Below, piece after piece: positions 22,201-33,818 of a stretch of DNA of 64,000 bases. Source of the DNA: Podarcis raffonei (taxonomy: Eukaryota > Chordata > Lepidosauria > Squamata > Lacertidae); NCBI RefSeq assembly GCF_027172205.1, contig NC_070604.1:78954023-79018022 (forward strand), read 5' to 3'. Under the pieces are notes generated by a model that ran no database searches, was not told where the DNA came from, and saw only the letters and a list, made by a program, of their open reading frames with translations. The stretch's first letter is position 1. Each line of letters begins with the position of its first letter. The position numbers and the translations under genes are program-made.

Positions 22201-22950
22201 AAATGGTGGGAAAACGTCAGGCATGCACACTGTGTCCCTGAAAACACCTCCACAACATGCACGTCAGGGACTGTGTAAGTGATGGCACCCACATTTCAGA
22301 TAAACAGAGCACCAACCTACACAGGTGGGCTCTGGCAGGAAGTGCACAGTGCTCTTCTCCTCACTGAAATCCCCCTTGTGATCTCTTAAGTGTACAAGAT
22401 ACAGGGCCAGCACACCCTGTTATCTGAAGTATGGTCTCCCTGTTGGGTTAATCTACTACCGTTAGCGTGTTGTGATTGAGCACTGAGTTACACCATATTC
22501 TGTGGTCTGTCATGCATGTAGGCAGGTTGGCTGTTTGCACAGGGGGTGACTATTTTAATCTCCTTCCTCTCCCACTGAAGTCCCAGTTTAGTGTGAAGAA
22601 CAAGCTAACCCAATAAAACGTATAATGTCTTCCATCGTTTAGCAACAAAAATACAACACTTTTAAGTGGCTTCTATTTCACCCTATCATGTGCTCCTCAA
22701 AATTTTAATTTCCTTTTTGCTTTTAACTTTTTGTGATTTTATTGCTTAGTTTTATATTTATACATTGTTAACCACAGTGATATATTTTTATGATACAGCG
22801 GTATTTAACAAACAAACAAACAAACAAACAGTACTGTATCTATGAAATCAGAATGGCTGGTGGGAAATTAAAGAGGTGAAGAGTCCATACTGGAAGAAGG
22901 AGCTTACCTAGTGTTCTGATTTAATGGTAAATGAGTTACTTTGATATATA
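19261..22950. other. intergenic DNA between EDARADD and LGALS8, first part
   Basis: Mostly A/T-rich unassigned sequence. A piece of an old repeat is near 19905-19985 (gggacttacttctgagtagg), and a hAT-like end fragment is near 20920-20960 (ctggcctgcaggccacagg). A CAAA run is at about 22808-22830. No convincing gene is present. Confidence 0.35.
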
Positions 22951-23197
22951 CCGTATTGTTCACTCTATAAGACGCACCAGACCACAAGATGCACCTAGTT
23001 TTTGGAGGAGTAAAACAAGAAAAAAAATATTCTGAATCTCAGAAGCCAGAACAGCAAGAGAGTGAAAGCAGCAATCCCTCTTGCTGTTCTGGCTTCTGGG
23101 ATAGCTGCGCAGCCTGCATTCGCTCCATAAGACGCACACACATTTCTCCTTACTTTTTAGGAGGGAAAAAGTGAGTCTTATAGAGCAAAAAATATGG
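22951..23197. mobile_element. TA-flanked MITE with internal hairpin, copy 1
   Basis: Ends CCGTATTGTTCACTCTATAAG and a near-complementary CTTATAGAGCAAAAAATATGG, with TA on each side. Inside, 21-bp arms at 23040-23060 and 23078-23098 are perfectly complementary. It belongs to the same family as the element ending at 48243. No coding capacity. Confidence 0.8.
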
Positions 23198-23331
23198 TAT
23201 GTTTTTATGCTTTAAAATGTAAAACAAAATAACTATGCCTGTTTTAGGTATTGGCTTATGTGTTCTAAGAAAATTTGATTCTGTCTCAAGGGATGTGTTT
23301 TCTAATAGAGTTGCCATGCTAAGAATATTTA

Positions 23332-23694
23332 GGTAAAGGTAAAGGTACCCCTGCCCGTACGGGCCAGTCTTGACAGACTCTGGGGTTGTGCGCCCATCTC
23401 ACTTAAGAGGCCAGGGGCCAGCGCTGTCCGGAGACACTTCCGGGTCACGTGGCCAGTGTGACAAAGCTGCATCTGGTGAGCCAGCACAGCACACGGAAAC
23501 GCCGTTTACCTTCCCGCGAGTAAGCGGTCCCTATTTATCTACTTGCACCTGGGGGTGCTTTCGAACTGCTAGGTTGGCAGGCACTGGGACCGAGCAACGG
23601 GAGCGCACCCCGCCGCGGGGATTCGAACTGCCGACCTTTCGATCGGCAAGCCCTAGGCGCTGAGGCTTTTACCCACAGCGCCACCCACGTCCCG
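23332..23694 (-). mobile_element. Sauria SINE, full length
   Basis: A 363-bp copy between 12-bp duplications taagaatattta (23320-23331 and 23695-23706). On the minus strand it begins GGGACGTGGGTGGCGCTGTG, has a tRNA-like B box (GGTTCGAATCC type, with one change) and ends in ACCTTTACCTTTACC. The latter is the short repeat tail typical of Sauria SINEs, whose 3' end derives from the Bov-B LINE. Confidence 0.9.
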
Positions 23695-23742
23695 TAAGAA
23701 TATTTACTTGGTGGCAAAACCCACTGAACTCAATTAGATATA

Positions 23743-23984
23743 CAGTAGTACCTCGGGTTAAGTACTTAATTCGTTCCGGAGGTCCATTCTTAACCTGAAA
23801 TTGTTCTTAACCTGAAGCACCACTTTAGCTAATGGGGCCTCCCGCTGCTGCTGCGCCGCCAGAGCACGATTTCTGTTCTCATCCTGAAGCAAAGTTCTTA
23901 ACCCGAGGTACTATTTCTGGGTTAGCGAAGTCTGTAACCTGAAGTGTATGTAACCTGAAGCATATGTAACCCGAGGTATCACTG
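23743..23984 (+). mobile_element. TA-flanked MITE (CAGTGGTACC family), copy B
   Basis: Starts CAGTAGTACCTCGGGTTAAG and ends TAACCCGAGGTATCACTG, with TA on each side; the central part reads tagctaatggggcctcccg. Intergenic. Confidence 0.85.
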
Positions 23985-25440
23985 TACTTCAAAGTAAACA
24001 ATCATCGGCTTGGGGGAGAAGCCTCAAAATGAAGAAGACTCACCCCATCTACTGATGAATTGTAGTATTACAATAATTTAATCTTTGGTGTTTGAAAATA
24101 TAATGAGATAGGAAAATGTGGGGTGACAATTGTTTGGTTGGTACTCTTGCACTCATACATACAATTCAAGATTAAAGTCAAGGCCTTGTGTGTTTTCTGA
24201 TTCCAGGTTTCAAGAGTGACATTTAGACTGCGTACTCCTATTTACTCTGCATCTAATGCACTTTCACTGCTGGTTTGGGAGTGGTGTACACATGATAGAC
24301 ACATGATGATGTGGTGTACGCAATCCATATCTGTCAAATCAGAGGGAAGCTGGTTCAAGGGAAGCAGCGTATTTCTCAAGATACAGGACTGAGATGGACT
24401 GTGGTGAATATCATGTGTACATGTCTTGAATAATCAATGGTGGGAGCGCACTGTAGCCAGAGTAAGAGGTAATATGTACACAGACTGTGATTAGATGTGT
24501 TCCCCGCCCCCAACAAACTTTGATCCAATTTTTTTGATCCACAGAACAGCCTCAATGCATTGTAAATCTTGTCTTTAAACACAGTAATGGTCTAAAACAC
24601 AGCTAGGCCATTCTTCTTCTCAATTCAGGTCAAAGCTGACCTGGGTGGGGGGATGCATGAAAACACAGTACTTTATAACACATGCCTGAGGATGTGACCT
24701 CTCCCCAGCCCCACCCATTATATATTGTTGAATGTAGTTAATATATATTCTCTGAGTGGGTCCCAATAAAGGATAGAACTAGATTTGTGGCTAATGATGT
24801 ATGCTTATTGCTTCCTCAACCAGCAATAGGAGTTCTCTGGTTGCAGAGGAAACAGTAGTAATCCATAGTAGGGGAAGCAGAATTCCCTGTTCTGAAAAGT
24901 CTAATTTGTGTTCCATTTTTGTTTTTTAAACATCATGTTTCTAGCACATGGTCTGGCCATTAGTAGCTGGACTGAAAGGAGGACCCAGCCATTCATCATA
25001 GCCTCCATCACAGTGGTGCTCGCAGGTGGCTATGTAGTTTGTATATGGATCTGAGGGGATTTTGTGCGTGCTTGTGGACGGTGTGTATAGGGCTGGGGAG
25101 TGTAAATAGAAGGGGGAAATGTGTGTGTAGATGGATGGGGGTATGTGTCTGTGGTAGAATGAAGGGAGGGGCAGCTTATAGACTATTCTAGCCCCCCCAC
25201 ATGTGCTACCTGAGGCAGTCACTGTATATAATAGTAAAAACCAACCCTGCCACCCTGAAGGACTGAGTGCAAAGCTTCCACACCAGAAACTGCAGGTTCC
25301 AGTTATAACCTCTGAATACCAAACCTGTCCAACATTTCAGGCAACTCTCACACCAAAGATCATGGCCTGAGGATGTGATCTCTACCCTGCCTCCACCCAT
25401 TGCATATTGAATGTTCTTCAGTAGCCAGACTGGCCTTATT
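23985..25440. other. intergenic DNA with a duplicated old segment
   Basis: The stretch at about 24685-24775 (cctgaggatgtgacctctcc, caccca, attctctgagtgggtcccaa) is echoed at about 25367-25412 and 25728-25785, the second occurrence being split by a GT repeat and a MITE. No gene recognised. Confidence 0.4.
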
Positions 25441-25457
25441 GCCTTAAAAACAAAGTA

Positions 25458-25461
<4 letters not shown>

Positions 25462-25490
<29 letters not shown>
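25462..25490. repeat. (GT)n microsatellite
   Basis: Fourteen or so GT units ending four bases before a MITE. Confidence 0.9.
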
Positions 25491-25492
<2 letters not shown>

Positions 25493-25494
25493 TA

Positions 25495-25709
25495 CAGTGG
25501 TACCTTGGGTTAAGTACTTAATTCGTTTCGGAGGTACGTTCTTAACCTGAAACTGTTCTTAACCTGAGGTACCACTTTAGCTAATGGGGCCTCCCACTGC
25601 CACCACGCGATTTCTGTTTTCATCCTGAAGCAAAGTTCTTAACCCGAGGTACTATTTCTGGGTTAGCGGAGTCTGTAACCTGAAGCGTATGTAACCTGAG
25701 GCACCACTG
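25495..25709 (+). mobile_element. TA-flanked MITE (CAGTGGTACC family), copy C
   Basis: Starts CAGTGGTACCTTGGGTTAAG and ends ATGTAACCTGAGGCACCACTG with TA on both sides. Slightly shorter in the middle than copies B and D. Intergenic. Confidence 0.85.
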
Positions 25710-26900
25710 TATTATGTATTTTATTGATTAACTACATTTGTAGTTAAAATATATTCTCTGGGTAGGTCCCCAAAAATAAAATTATAAAATCCAGCATTCC
25801 TCTTCTCCCAGGACTTTGGTTATTTAAACAATATATAGCATTACCTTTTAAACTGTACGGGGGGGTGTGTGTTATTGTTTTCGTTTGCTATTATGGTGAA
25901 TCTCCCTGTGATCTTTTGATGAAGCATTGTGGGCGGGGGTGGGGGGTTTGCAGACTGAGGTGAGGGCCAGTGTCCCTTTTGCCCTAGTGGACCAGCCTGT
26001 GCTGTTTGTGAGGACGGAGTGGGGCGGGGAGGCTAGGGGTGGCAGTGGTGGTGGAAAAAGTCTTAACCGGACGCCCAAAAGACCATAACGCACTTTAATC
26101 TCAGTGGAGCCGATCGTAATAACTGTAACTCAAACACATTCAGCAGTGTTTACTAACTGGGTAGGTAGCTGCGGGGATGCGGGGGTACGAAGTGCACCTG
26201 TTTGCATTGCCTGCAAAAAAGCAAAACGCAAAATTTTCTCCAAAAAGCAAAACAGTGGTTTGCCAGAGAGAGGAAGGGAAGGGACCAAAAAAAGTGAAGA
26301 CTTATTCTAGGTCAATAGACAGAACTGGAGATTGGAAATGCTCCTCTTTGTAGAAATGGAGAGAGATCGTAGTACTGTTGGAAACAACCCACGAGTGACT
26401 TTTCCTGCAGAATCCCATTAAAACGGAACAGGAGCTTGAATGGGATGAAAATATAGTCATATAAGAAGTTATAATATTTTTTCTCCAAGAACTGAATTTT
26501 AGTAGATGCAGTTTAGGGCGTCTTCCACCCTCCCCCTTCTCTCGTCGCACTGTCATTAATACGACACAGACAGGCATGAAAACAAAGTCAATAATACACA
26601 AATATTAGCCTGATGTAGTCAACTGAAGGAAATCAACCGTGCTGGAATTGCTGTCAGGGGGAGAGTCTGGGGAAGGCGGAGAGGTGCAGCCACACTTTCC
26701 TAACAGTCCCTATAACTAGTCATCGTAGAAGATTATAAAACAGCTGGAGGGCCAAGTTTGGCCATGCCTGAATATAAGGATGACACGATTGGCTAAAAGC
26801 GGGTGAGAGTCGGGAGTCTTGGGGATTTAGTTAAAGACCCTCTCTAATCATTCGACCACTCCGGGTGAGATAATGGTCCTTTAAGGGGAGGAGGAGCTAA
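25710..26900. other. DNA upstream of LGALS8
   Basis: No exon recognised. A 3' fragment of the 136-bp hAT-like MITE is at about 26742-26770 (ctggagggccaagtttggcc). The part from about 26600 may hold promoter elements. Confidence 0.35.
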
Positions 26901-26905
26901 GTGGC

Positions 26906-26913
26906 TGACGTCA
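26906..26913. promoter_or_regulatory. CRE palindrome near the LGALS8 first exon
   Basis: A perfect TGACGTCA, the CREB/ATF site, lies about 130 bp upstream of the donor of the probable first exon. This fits a promoter-proximal element, though one 8-mer can arise by chance. Confidence 0.5.
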
Positions 26914-26929
26914 TTATGCTGGTGTATGT

Positions 26930-27040
26930 GATCCAGGAAATAGAAGAATCCCGAGGAACCATTTTAAACAGTGCGAGGAGTTTCAATGGCGTGAACGACA
27001 TCAAGAGCCGAGCGCTTCCGATGGATACGGGTTTATAAAG
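26930..27040 (+). other. LGALS8: probable non-coding first exon of LGALS8
   Basis: A strong donor, AAAG|GTAAGA, at 27040/27041 ends a GC-richer stretch at the place where a 5' UTR exon is expected, as in mammals where the galectin-8 start codon is in a later exon. The 5' border is a guess. No transcript evidence. Confidence 0.4.
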
Positions 27041-27503
27041 GTAAGAGGAAGATGCACATAATCCCAAGTAAAGTGAGGAAACTGAGAGTATTCCCTCCAA
27101 ACCTTAAGAACTGCGCGTAGTGTTGTGGAAACGAGATATTATTATATTTTTTGGTGGCAGAGTTTTGTGTGTTTCTATAAACATGAGTGCGTGCTTTAAA
27201 AGAGTACCTCAAATCCAGCAAAAGTTAAATCCGTGTCTCTAGGAAGTGCTGCAATTTATTTACTTTTTACTTCTAAGGAGTTCATTTACACATTACTTTT
27301 GCAGTTACTCTCCAATATATTTCTCAAGCTGAAATCCTGTTGTTTTATCTGAAGTTTCTAGATCTTAAGTATACATTTGTTGATAAAAGCTCCATTGAAA
27401 TATGTTGAACTTTCTTCCAAGGAGATTCAAGATAGAGTTGATAGGGTGCAATTCAAAAGCCACTCATAAATGCTGTGGTAGCATTTCTGCCATTGGATGG
27501 TTG

Positions 27504-27863
27504 TAAAAAGGTAAAGGTACCCCTGCCCGTACGGGCCAGTCTTGCCAGACTCTAGGGTTGTGCGCTCATCTCACTCTATAGGCCGGGAGCCAGCGTTGTC
27601 CGCAGACACTTCCGGGTCACGTGGCCAGCATGACAAGCTGCATCTGGCGAGCCAGCGCAGCACACGGAACGCCGTTTACCTTCCCGCTGGTAAGCGGTCC
27701 CTATTTATCTACTTGCACCCAGAGGTGCTTTCGAACTGCTAGGTTGGCACGCGCTCGGACCGAGCAACGGGAGCGCACCCCGCCGTGGGGATTCGAACCG
27801 CCGACCATGCGATCGGCAAGTCCTAGGCGCTGAGGTTTTACCCACAGCACCACCCGCGTCCCT
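27504..27863 (-). mobile_element. Sauria SINE, full length
   Basis: A 360-bp copy between 12-bp duplications attggatggttg (27492-27503 and 27864-27875). On the minus strand it runs from GGACGCGGGTGGTGCTGTGG through a perfect B box (GGTTCGAATCCC) to a TACCTTTACC tail. Little diverged, so a younger copy. Confidence 0.92.
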
Positions 27864-27875
27864 ATTGGATGGTTG

Positions 27876-28610
27876 ACTTTACACTATTTTAGTATCCTCA
27901 TTACAGCTATTGATTTCAGTGGAGCCTAATTCTGAATAAATGTTTTTATGTGTAACTGTGCTGATTTGATCTGTTCAAGCTAAAGAAGAACTTTTGCTGG
28001 TAACAAGATACAGTATTAGACTGCTCATCCATGACTTGAGCTATTATGTTTTCCCATCCTGGTAATCCTCTTCCAGAAAAGATGCAGAAGTACAATAAAG
28101 ATATATTTGTGTTTGGGCTACCTCTGCATTTCAAAGTGTTTGCTTAAAACTGATGGTGTGAATAAGATAAATAAGGATTTGCAAATGTGCATCATACAGG
28201 CATACTTGTCAGGAAGCTATTATTGGATGCAGTTTGTTGTACTATATACTATGTAGCCAAAGACACCCACAACTGGAGGCTGCAATTAGCAAAGGATGAT
28301 TAGCGCACCTCACTTGCCTCGCTAAAGGTTGGAATGGCTCTGCCCTGAACTCCCCTTCTCAATATTCGCAAGTTGGACTTTGACCTTTCATCTGCTTTCC
28401 CTGAGAATGATGTGCATGCCTTGTGATATGTTACTTCATACCATTACTTCCTAAAACAGCTCTGCAGTTTCCACTGGAATGATATATACTGCTTCGCTGT
28501 TTCCTAGCCAAACATTCTCTATGTAATGTGTGAAATGGCCATTAGGGAGAGTACAGACTTCAGTGACGGTCCCTATATAGACATCAGAAAGACCCAAATT
28601 ATGAAAAGTA
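27876..28610. other. LGALS8 intron 1, middle
   Basis: Nothing recognised between the Sauria SINE and the MITE. Confidence 0.3.
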
Positions 28611-28851
28611 CAGTGGTACCTCAGGTTAAGTACTTAATTAATTCCGGAGGTCCGTACTTAACCTGAAACTGTTCTTAACCCGAAGCACCACTTTAGCTAA
28701 TGGGGCCTCCTGCTGCTGCCACGCCGGCAGAGCATGCTTTCTGTTCTCATCCTGAAGCAAAGTTCTTAACCGAGGTACTATTTCTGGGTTAACGGAGTCT
28801 GTAACCTGAAGTGTATGTAACCTGAAGCATATGTAACCCGAGGTACCACTG
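28611..28851 (+). mobile_element. TA-flanked MITE (CAGTGGTACC family), copy D
   Basis: CAGTGGTACCTCAGGTTAAG to TAACCCGAGGTACCACTG; TA precedes it and CA follows, one base off the expected TA. In LGALS8 intron 1. Confidence 0.85.
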
Positions 28852-29356
28852 CACTATATTGTACTCAAGGAACATATATAAAAGGGTAATATGGTGCACA
28901 TAGGACATTGTGCAATATATGTACACAATGGAATGTTGATCATTCCTCTATTTAGACAGTTGACCATGGTAGGCATTCGGAAGCTTCTTGATTTAAATAG
29001 GCATGGGATTTCTCCTGAACACATCTGAATCCTTGTGCTGGAGCAATACCCCTGGTTACTGGGCATTTCAGGCCTCTGAAGGATGGCCTACTACCCTATA
29101 ACCTGTGCACATACTGAGATTGACAGCTGAGACCTTATCCTCGTACCTCCAATGTTCAAGAGAGTACAGGGCCTTTTCTGTTATGGTGCTCCAATTGTGG
29201 AATGCTATCTCCAAAAATACTCTTTTTGCACCCATTTTTCTCTTAACTTGTGTTCAATTATACCAAAGCTCTATGGTTTTAGTTTCAGGAGCTGTTTATT
29301 GCCATTCAAGACCCACACAGTGGGTCCTACAGAGCTTGAAGACTTCCTTCGATTAG

Positions 29357-29409
29357 AAGACAGAAAAATGATGTCCCTGGACAATTTTCAAAAGACAGTC
29401 CTGAACCCA
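29357..29409 (+). CDS. LGALS8: LGALS8 coding exon 1 (5' UTR end plus 14 codons)
   Basis: Coding part 29368-29409 reads [14 protein letters not shown], matching the mammalian MMLSLNNLQNIIYNP start. The exon likely begins after CGATTAG (29356). Tandem ATGs, the first with A at -3. Donor CCA|GTAACT, phase 0. Confidence 0.85.
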
Positions 29410-32400
29410 GTAACTATCTCCTGTACATCTTCTTTCCTTTTGACGGCTGTAGATTTTGTCATTTCACCTTAAAGAAAGCTTGTTTTACAGTAAAAGTGAA
29501 GCGAAAATTTAGAGAACTAGGCCAAAGGCACAGTGGATGAAGAGAAAGAAGGGCTGGCAGAAGTATAGTTTCCCATGTGATTGTGGGCTGAGAGGAGAGG
29601 CTAATGGCCCGGGTGTGGGGGAAGTCTGATAGCAGCGAGTTTAATTAGAAGGAAGCCCCATGGGTTCAAAGTTACTTCCTAGGATTTAGGCTTGCAGCTA
29701 GGGGAGTGTGGACAAGTAGTTCTCAGAGCTCTGTGTGTACTACTATCTTTTTGGAGAAGAAAGGCACATAGGTGAGGATTAGAAATCTAGTCCAAATTAA
29801 TTTGATGTCTCCTCTTTGTCCTGGGACTGCTCTAGGTCCCAAGCCCATGTTGTATATCAGGGATGTCCAACAGGTCGATTGTGATCTACTGGTAGATCCC
29901 CAGGAGGTCTTGGTAGACCACGGTTGATCGCTGGGTCCCTTTCCTTAGTGTTGGTAAAATAGAATCTGGTCCCACCCTCCATTGTTGCATGATCTGCAAA
30001 ACGGAAGATGGACTTTACTCAGCAAGTAAACTCTTTCTCCCTTGAGCTTAGGCTTGAATTCACAAAAATCTGTGCTTTCCTCCTACCTAAAAAAAGCTCA
30101 ACAACTTGGAACTGAACCCCCCAAAAGGGGGTAGATCACTGCCAGTTTTTAATTCTGTGAGTAGATCGCAGTCTCTTGGGAGTTGGCAACCCCTGTTGTA
30201 TATGGATAATGCACCCACCAGTTCCTAGAAGAGATTTATTGTTTTACACTGGTCAGTTCAAACAAATAAGTATGCCAGCTGCCTTAGACTGTGTCCCAGC
30301 AAAGAGTTTCTCTGAATTGGGGAAACTAGTAGATCTTGCTAATTATGATTCCCCCCCCCAGCCCCCAATAAAAATTGTTCAAAACCTGCTTTTGTTGAGT
30401 CCTGGTTAGTGAAATACAGGAAAGGCTAATAATGTAAATAAACTATGTATAAATTTCATTTTTATTCTTCTCAGGCCTGAAGCATAATAATTCCATTTCC
30501 CTCTTCTTTTTATAGAGTATTCCGTATGCTGGGACTATAATTGGGGGTCTTTTGCCTGGAGAGCTTGTGGTCATACGTGGGTCCGTCCCAGAAAGTGCAG
30601 AAAGGTAAGACTTCAAATAAGATATTTATAAATAGTCCTCTGGTAGGTGATGGTGGAAGGCAAGCACATAAAGAAATGACAGCAGAACACGTTCCCTCAC
30701 ATATTGAAATGGTTGCATCAAATCCATATGAAATTAAAGCTTTTGAGAAGTGTTACAAATTGCTGGAAGCACTTGCTGCTTCAACATCATAGGTTTCAAA
30801 TAATGCACGGCTTGGGAAAGTAATTGGCTTCTGCTCCTAAGATCTGAACATTAAATGAAGGTCATGATAAAGTGAATATGCAAGAAGTCTGGCTTACGCA
30901 ATGACTGAAATGTATGTGTATATTAATTAATGTTTTAAAATGTTCACTAGATTTTGGGGTGGGGTGGGGTAGTATTTCTGGTAATTGCTAGTGACCTGTG
31001 CCATAGCCATGAACACACCCACTTAAAAAATAATAATAATGGCTTTCATTACATCTATGACATGGACATATATAGACTACGAAGAGCCTTTCTGTGTTTC
31101 ATACACCATCTTTAGTATCAGAAGTTGAAAGGTGGAACTGATGCTTGTATTCTCATCTTGCTGAGAGTAGTTTGGTATCTTCAGCTGTGAGTCCAGTGAC
31201 CAAGCTATGGCTAAGCCCTCTGCCAATGTGACTGTGTTGCCATGAGCAGGAGCCAAACTAAGAGTTAGGTGCTCCTATTATCCAGCTCAATTTTCTGGAT
31301 TCATATAGCAGACATGGAATATAGAGCAAGCAATTAAACCACAGAGCCTAGGACTTGCCAATCAGAAGGTAGGTGGTTCGAATCCCTGCGACGGGGTGAG
31401 CTCCCGTTGCTCGGTCCCTGCTCCTGCCAGCCTAGCAGTTCGAAAGCACGTCAAAGTGCAAGTAGATAAATAGGTACCGCTCCAGCGGGAAGGTAAACAG
31501 CGTTTCTGTGTGCTGCTCTGGTTCTCCAGAAGCGGCTTAGTCATGCTGGCCATATGACCTGGAAGCTGTACGCCAGCTCCCTCAGCCAATAAAGTGAGAT
31601 GAGTGCCGCAACCCCAGAGTCGGTCACGACTGGACCTAATGGTCAGGGGTCCCTTTACCTTTACCTTTACCCTATTCTCACAGGTAGCAATTATGCAGTT
31701 GACCTCTCCTGCCTTAGATAGTTGTTGCATGTTGCTTATGGGAGGGTTGAATTGACCGATGTGTTTCAATTTACTGCCAGGTTCCAGATAGACTTCCAGT
31801 GTGGCAATAGCACAAAACCTCGGGCTGATGTAGCCTTTCATTTCAACCCCCGCTTCAAAAAATCTGGTTGCATCGTTTGCAATACCCTACAAAATGAAAG
31901 ATGGGGCTGGGAAGAGATAACTCACGCAATGCCTTTTGGAAAAGGAAAGCCATTTGAGATTGTTTTTATGGTTCTGCATGATAAATTCCAGGTGAGTTAT
32001 TAGAAGCTGATTACTTACTTACTTAGCCAATCTGTCATGCCCAAAAGCACAGAGGGTGCAATCCAGCCAAAATCAGGCATTGACGTCACACTGGTTTCAA
32101 CAGGATTTAAGAGCTTAACTCTCCCACTGAAATTAGTAGAACTTAAGAAGTGCTTAATTTTGCCTGAATTGCTCCATTTCAAACAACTTGAGTGTTTGTG
32201 GATCAGTGCTCTTTATAGCCACTGCAGGGTTTAATTTTTGTTTTTGTTTTGCTTCTAGATGAAGTTGTGTTGATGTGAATAAAACATACTGTCATAGTGA
32301 ATTATAGAGTTGTAAAACATAATAGAAAAAGAGGATGGTATCACTGTTTCTTGACAAGGTTAAGCCATGCAGACTAGTTGCATGGTACAGAATATGTCAG

Positions 32401-33775
32401 GATGGCACTCTTACCTGTTGGTCTAAGAAGCATGCAGCTAGGAGGAAGAGGTTTTCCATTTCCTGCAAGGATCCACTCTTTCCTGTCTTACATGTAGAAA
32501 ACTACTGGTTTAATAGTAGTGCGTAGGTTGCAGTAAACCAGAGAGACAAGAAGTGGGAGGCAGCAATGGTTAATGAACCAACACTTGCTAGTAAGATTGT
32601 ATTCAGGCATCAAAAAACTACATTTGGAGCTGAATGCAACTAATGACAAATATTTCTGCTCAGAATGTGTCTCCTATTCTCACAATTTGCTGTCTTCTTA
32701 CCAGCACACCTGTCACTTTTTTATTTTAAAGGCAGTGTTGAAGAAATTGTTCACCCATTTTTCATGAACACATAATTCCTTCTCTTAAAAACTGCATGAT
32801 CAGGGTGTTTTTTGTCTTGTTTTTTAACATTAACAAATGCTGCAATGGCGCCCATACATCTGCCTGATAAATTGGATGCAGTATACTGCCAAAAGGGAGG
32901 GAGAAAATGTGAAGATGATAAAGTGTCTGTAGTGTCTGAGTTTCGTAAAGTAACCAGGATTTTAGCTTTTGCTGGCAGCTGTAATTCATAAGCTGTTTGG
33001 GTGAATGGGTGCAGTGGTGATATTCTCAAGCTGGGGGGGGGATTACAAAGAAAGAGAAAAGTGTCAATAGCAAAGGAAGCAGCCAAAAAGAGAAATGGAC
33101 AATTTTCGTTAGCTGAAAATAATAGCAAACCTTTGCAGAGCTGCAGTAAGATAGATGTCATTCCATGACAAAACCAGGACACGAAGCTCAAAACCTGGGA
33201 TACAGTGCTGATTTATTGCGCTTCCACCTTGTGCAATTAGTATATGGAAAGATACTAGTTGTGTGCGGACACAATTTTAGAAGACAGATTGTCCTTCCAG
33301 CTTTTGGGTTTGTGTTGTCCTTGGGACTTACTGCTGACAGCTCAATAACTTACATGCCAGGCTTCCAGAGCATGCAGACCAAGCATTTTGAGACAGTTGA
33401 ATCAGAGAATATTGTGAAAAGTTGCATCTAGGCGCCTTATTTGTTTTCAGAAATGTAAAAATGAGAAACTGCCAACAGCTTTGTTGGAAGCCAGTTGCAT
33501 GCCAAAAGAACTTAAACTAAGATGCATTTGCATGAATAAATATAAAGTTCGGATGATAGCATATTTTCACCAAAACTGTGTGAAATAGCTGTGTGTTTTT
33601 GTTTCTATTTTTTCCTAGGTATCTGTAAATGGAAAGCACTTGTTGATCTACAAGCATAGGCTTAACCTTGAAAAAATAGATACAATTGGAATATATGGAA
33701 ATGTGCAAGTCAATATGATAGGATTTGTGTCAAATGCGGTAAGTTATTAAATAACGCAGCGACCTATTTAGGGAT

Positions 33776-33818
<43 letters not shown>

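Noticed and set aside
23370-23663. Open frames of 60-97 codons in the Sauria SINE copies
   Set aside because: They recur in each SINE copy in shifted forms and reflect the SINE sequence.
29358-29472. Reading the LGALS8 start exon through to 29472
   Set aside because: The frame continues by chance past a GTAACT donor. The next exon at 30516 joins in frame and gives the expected galectin sequence.
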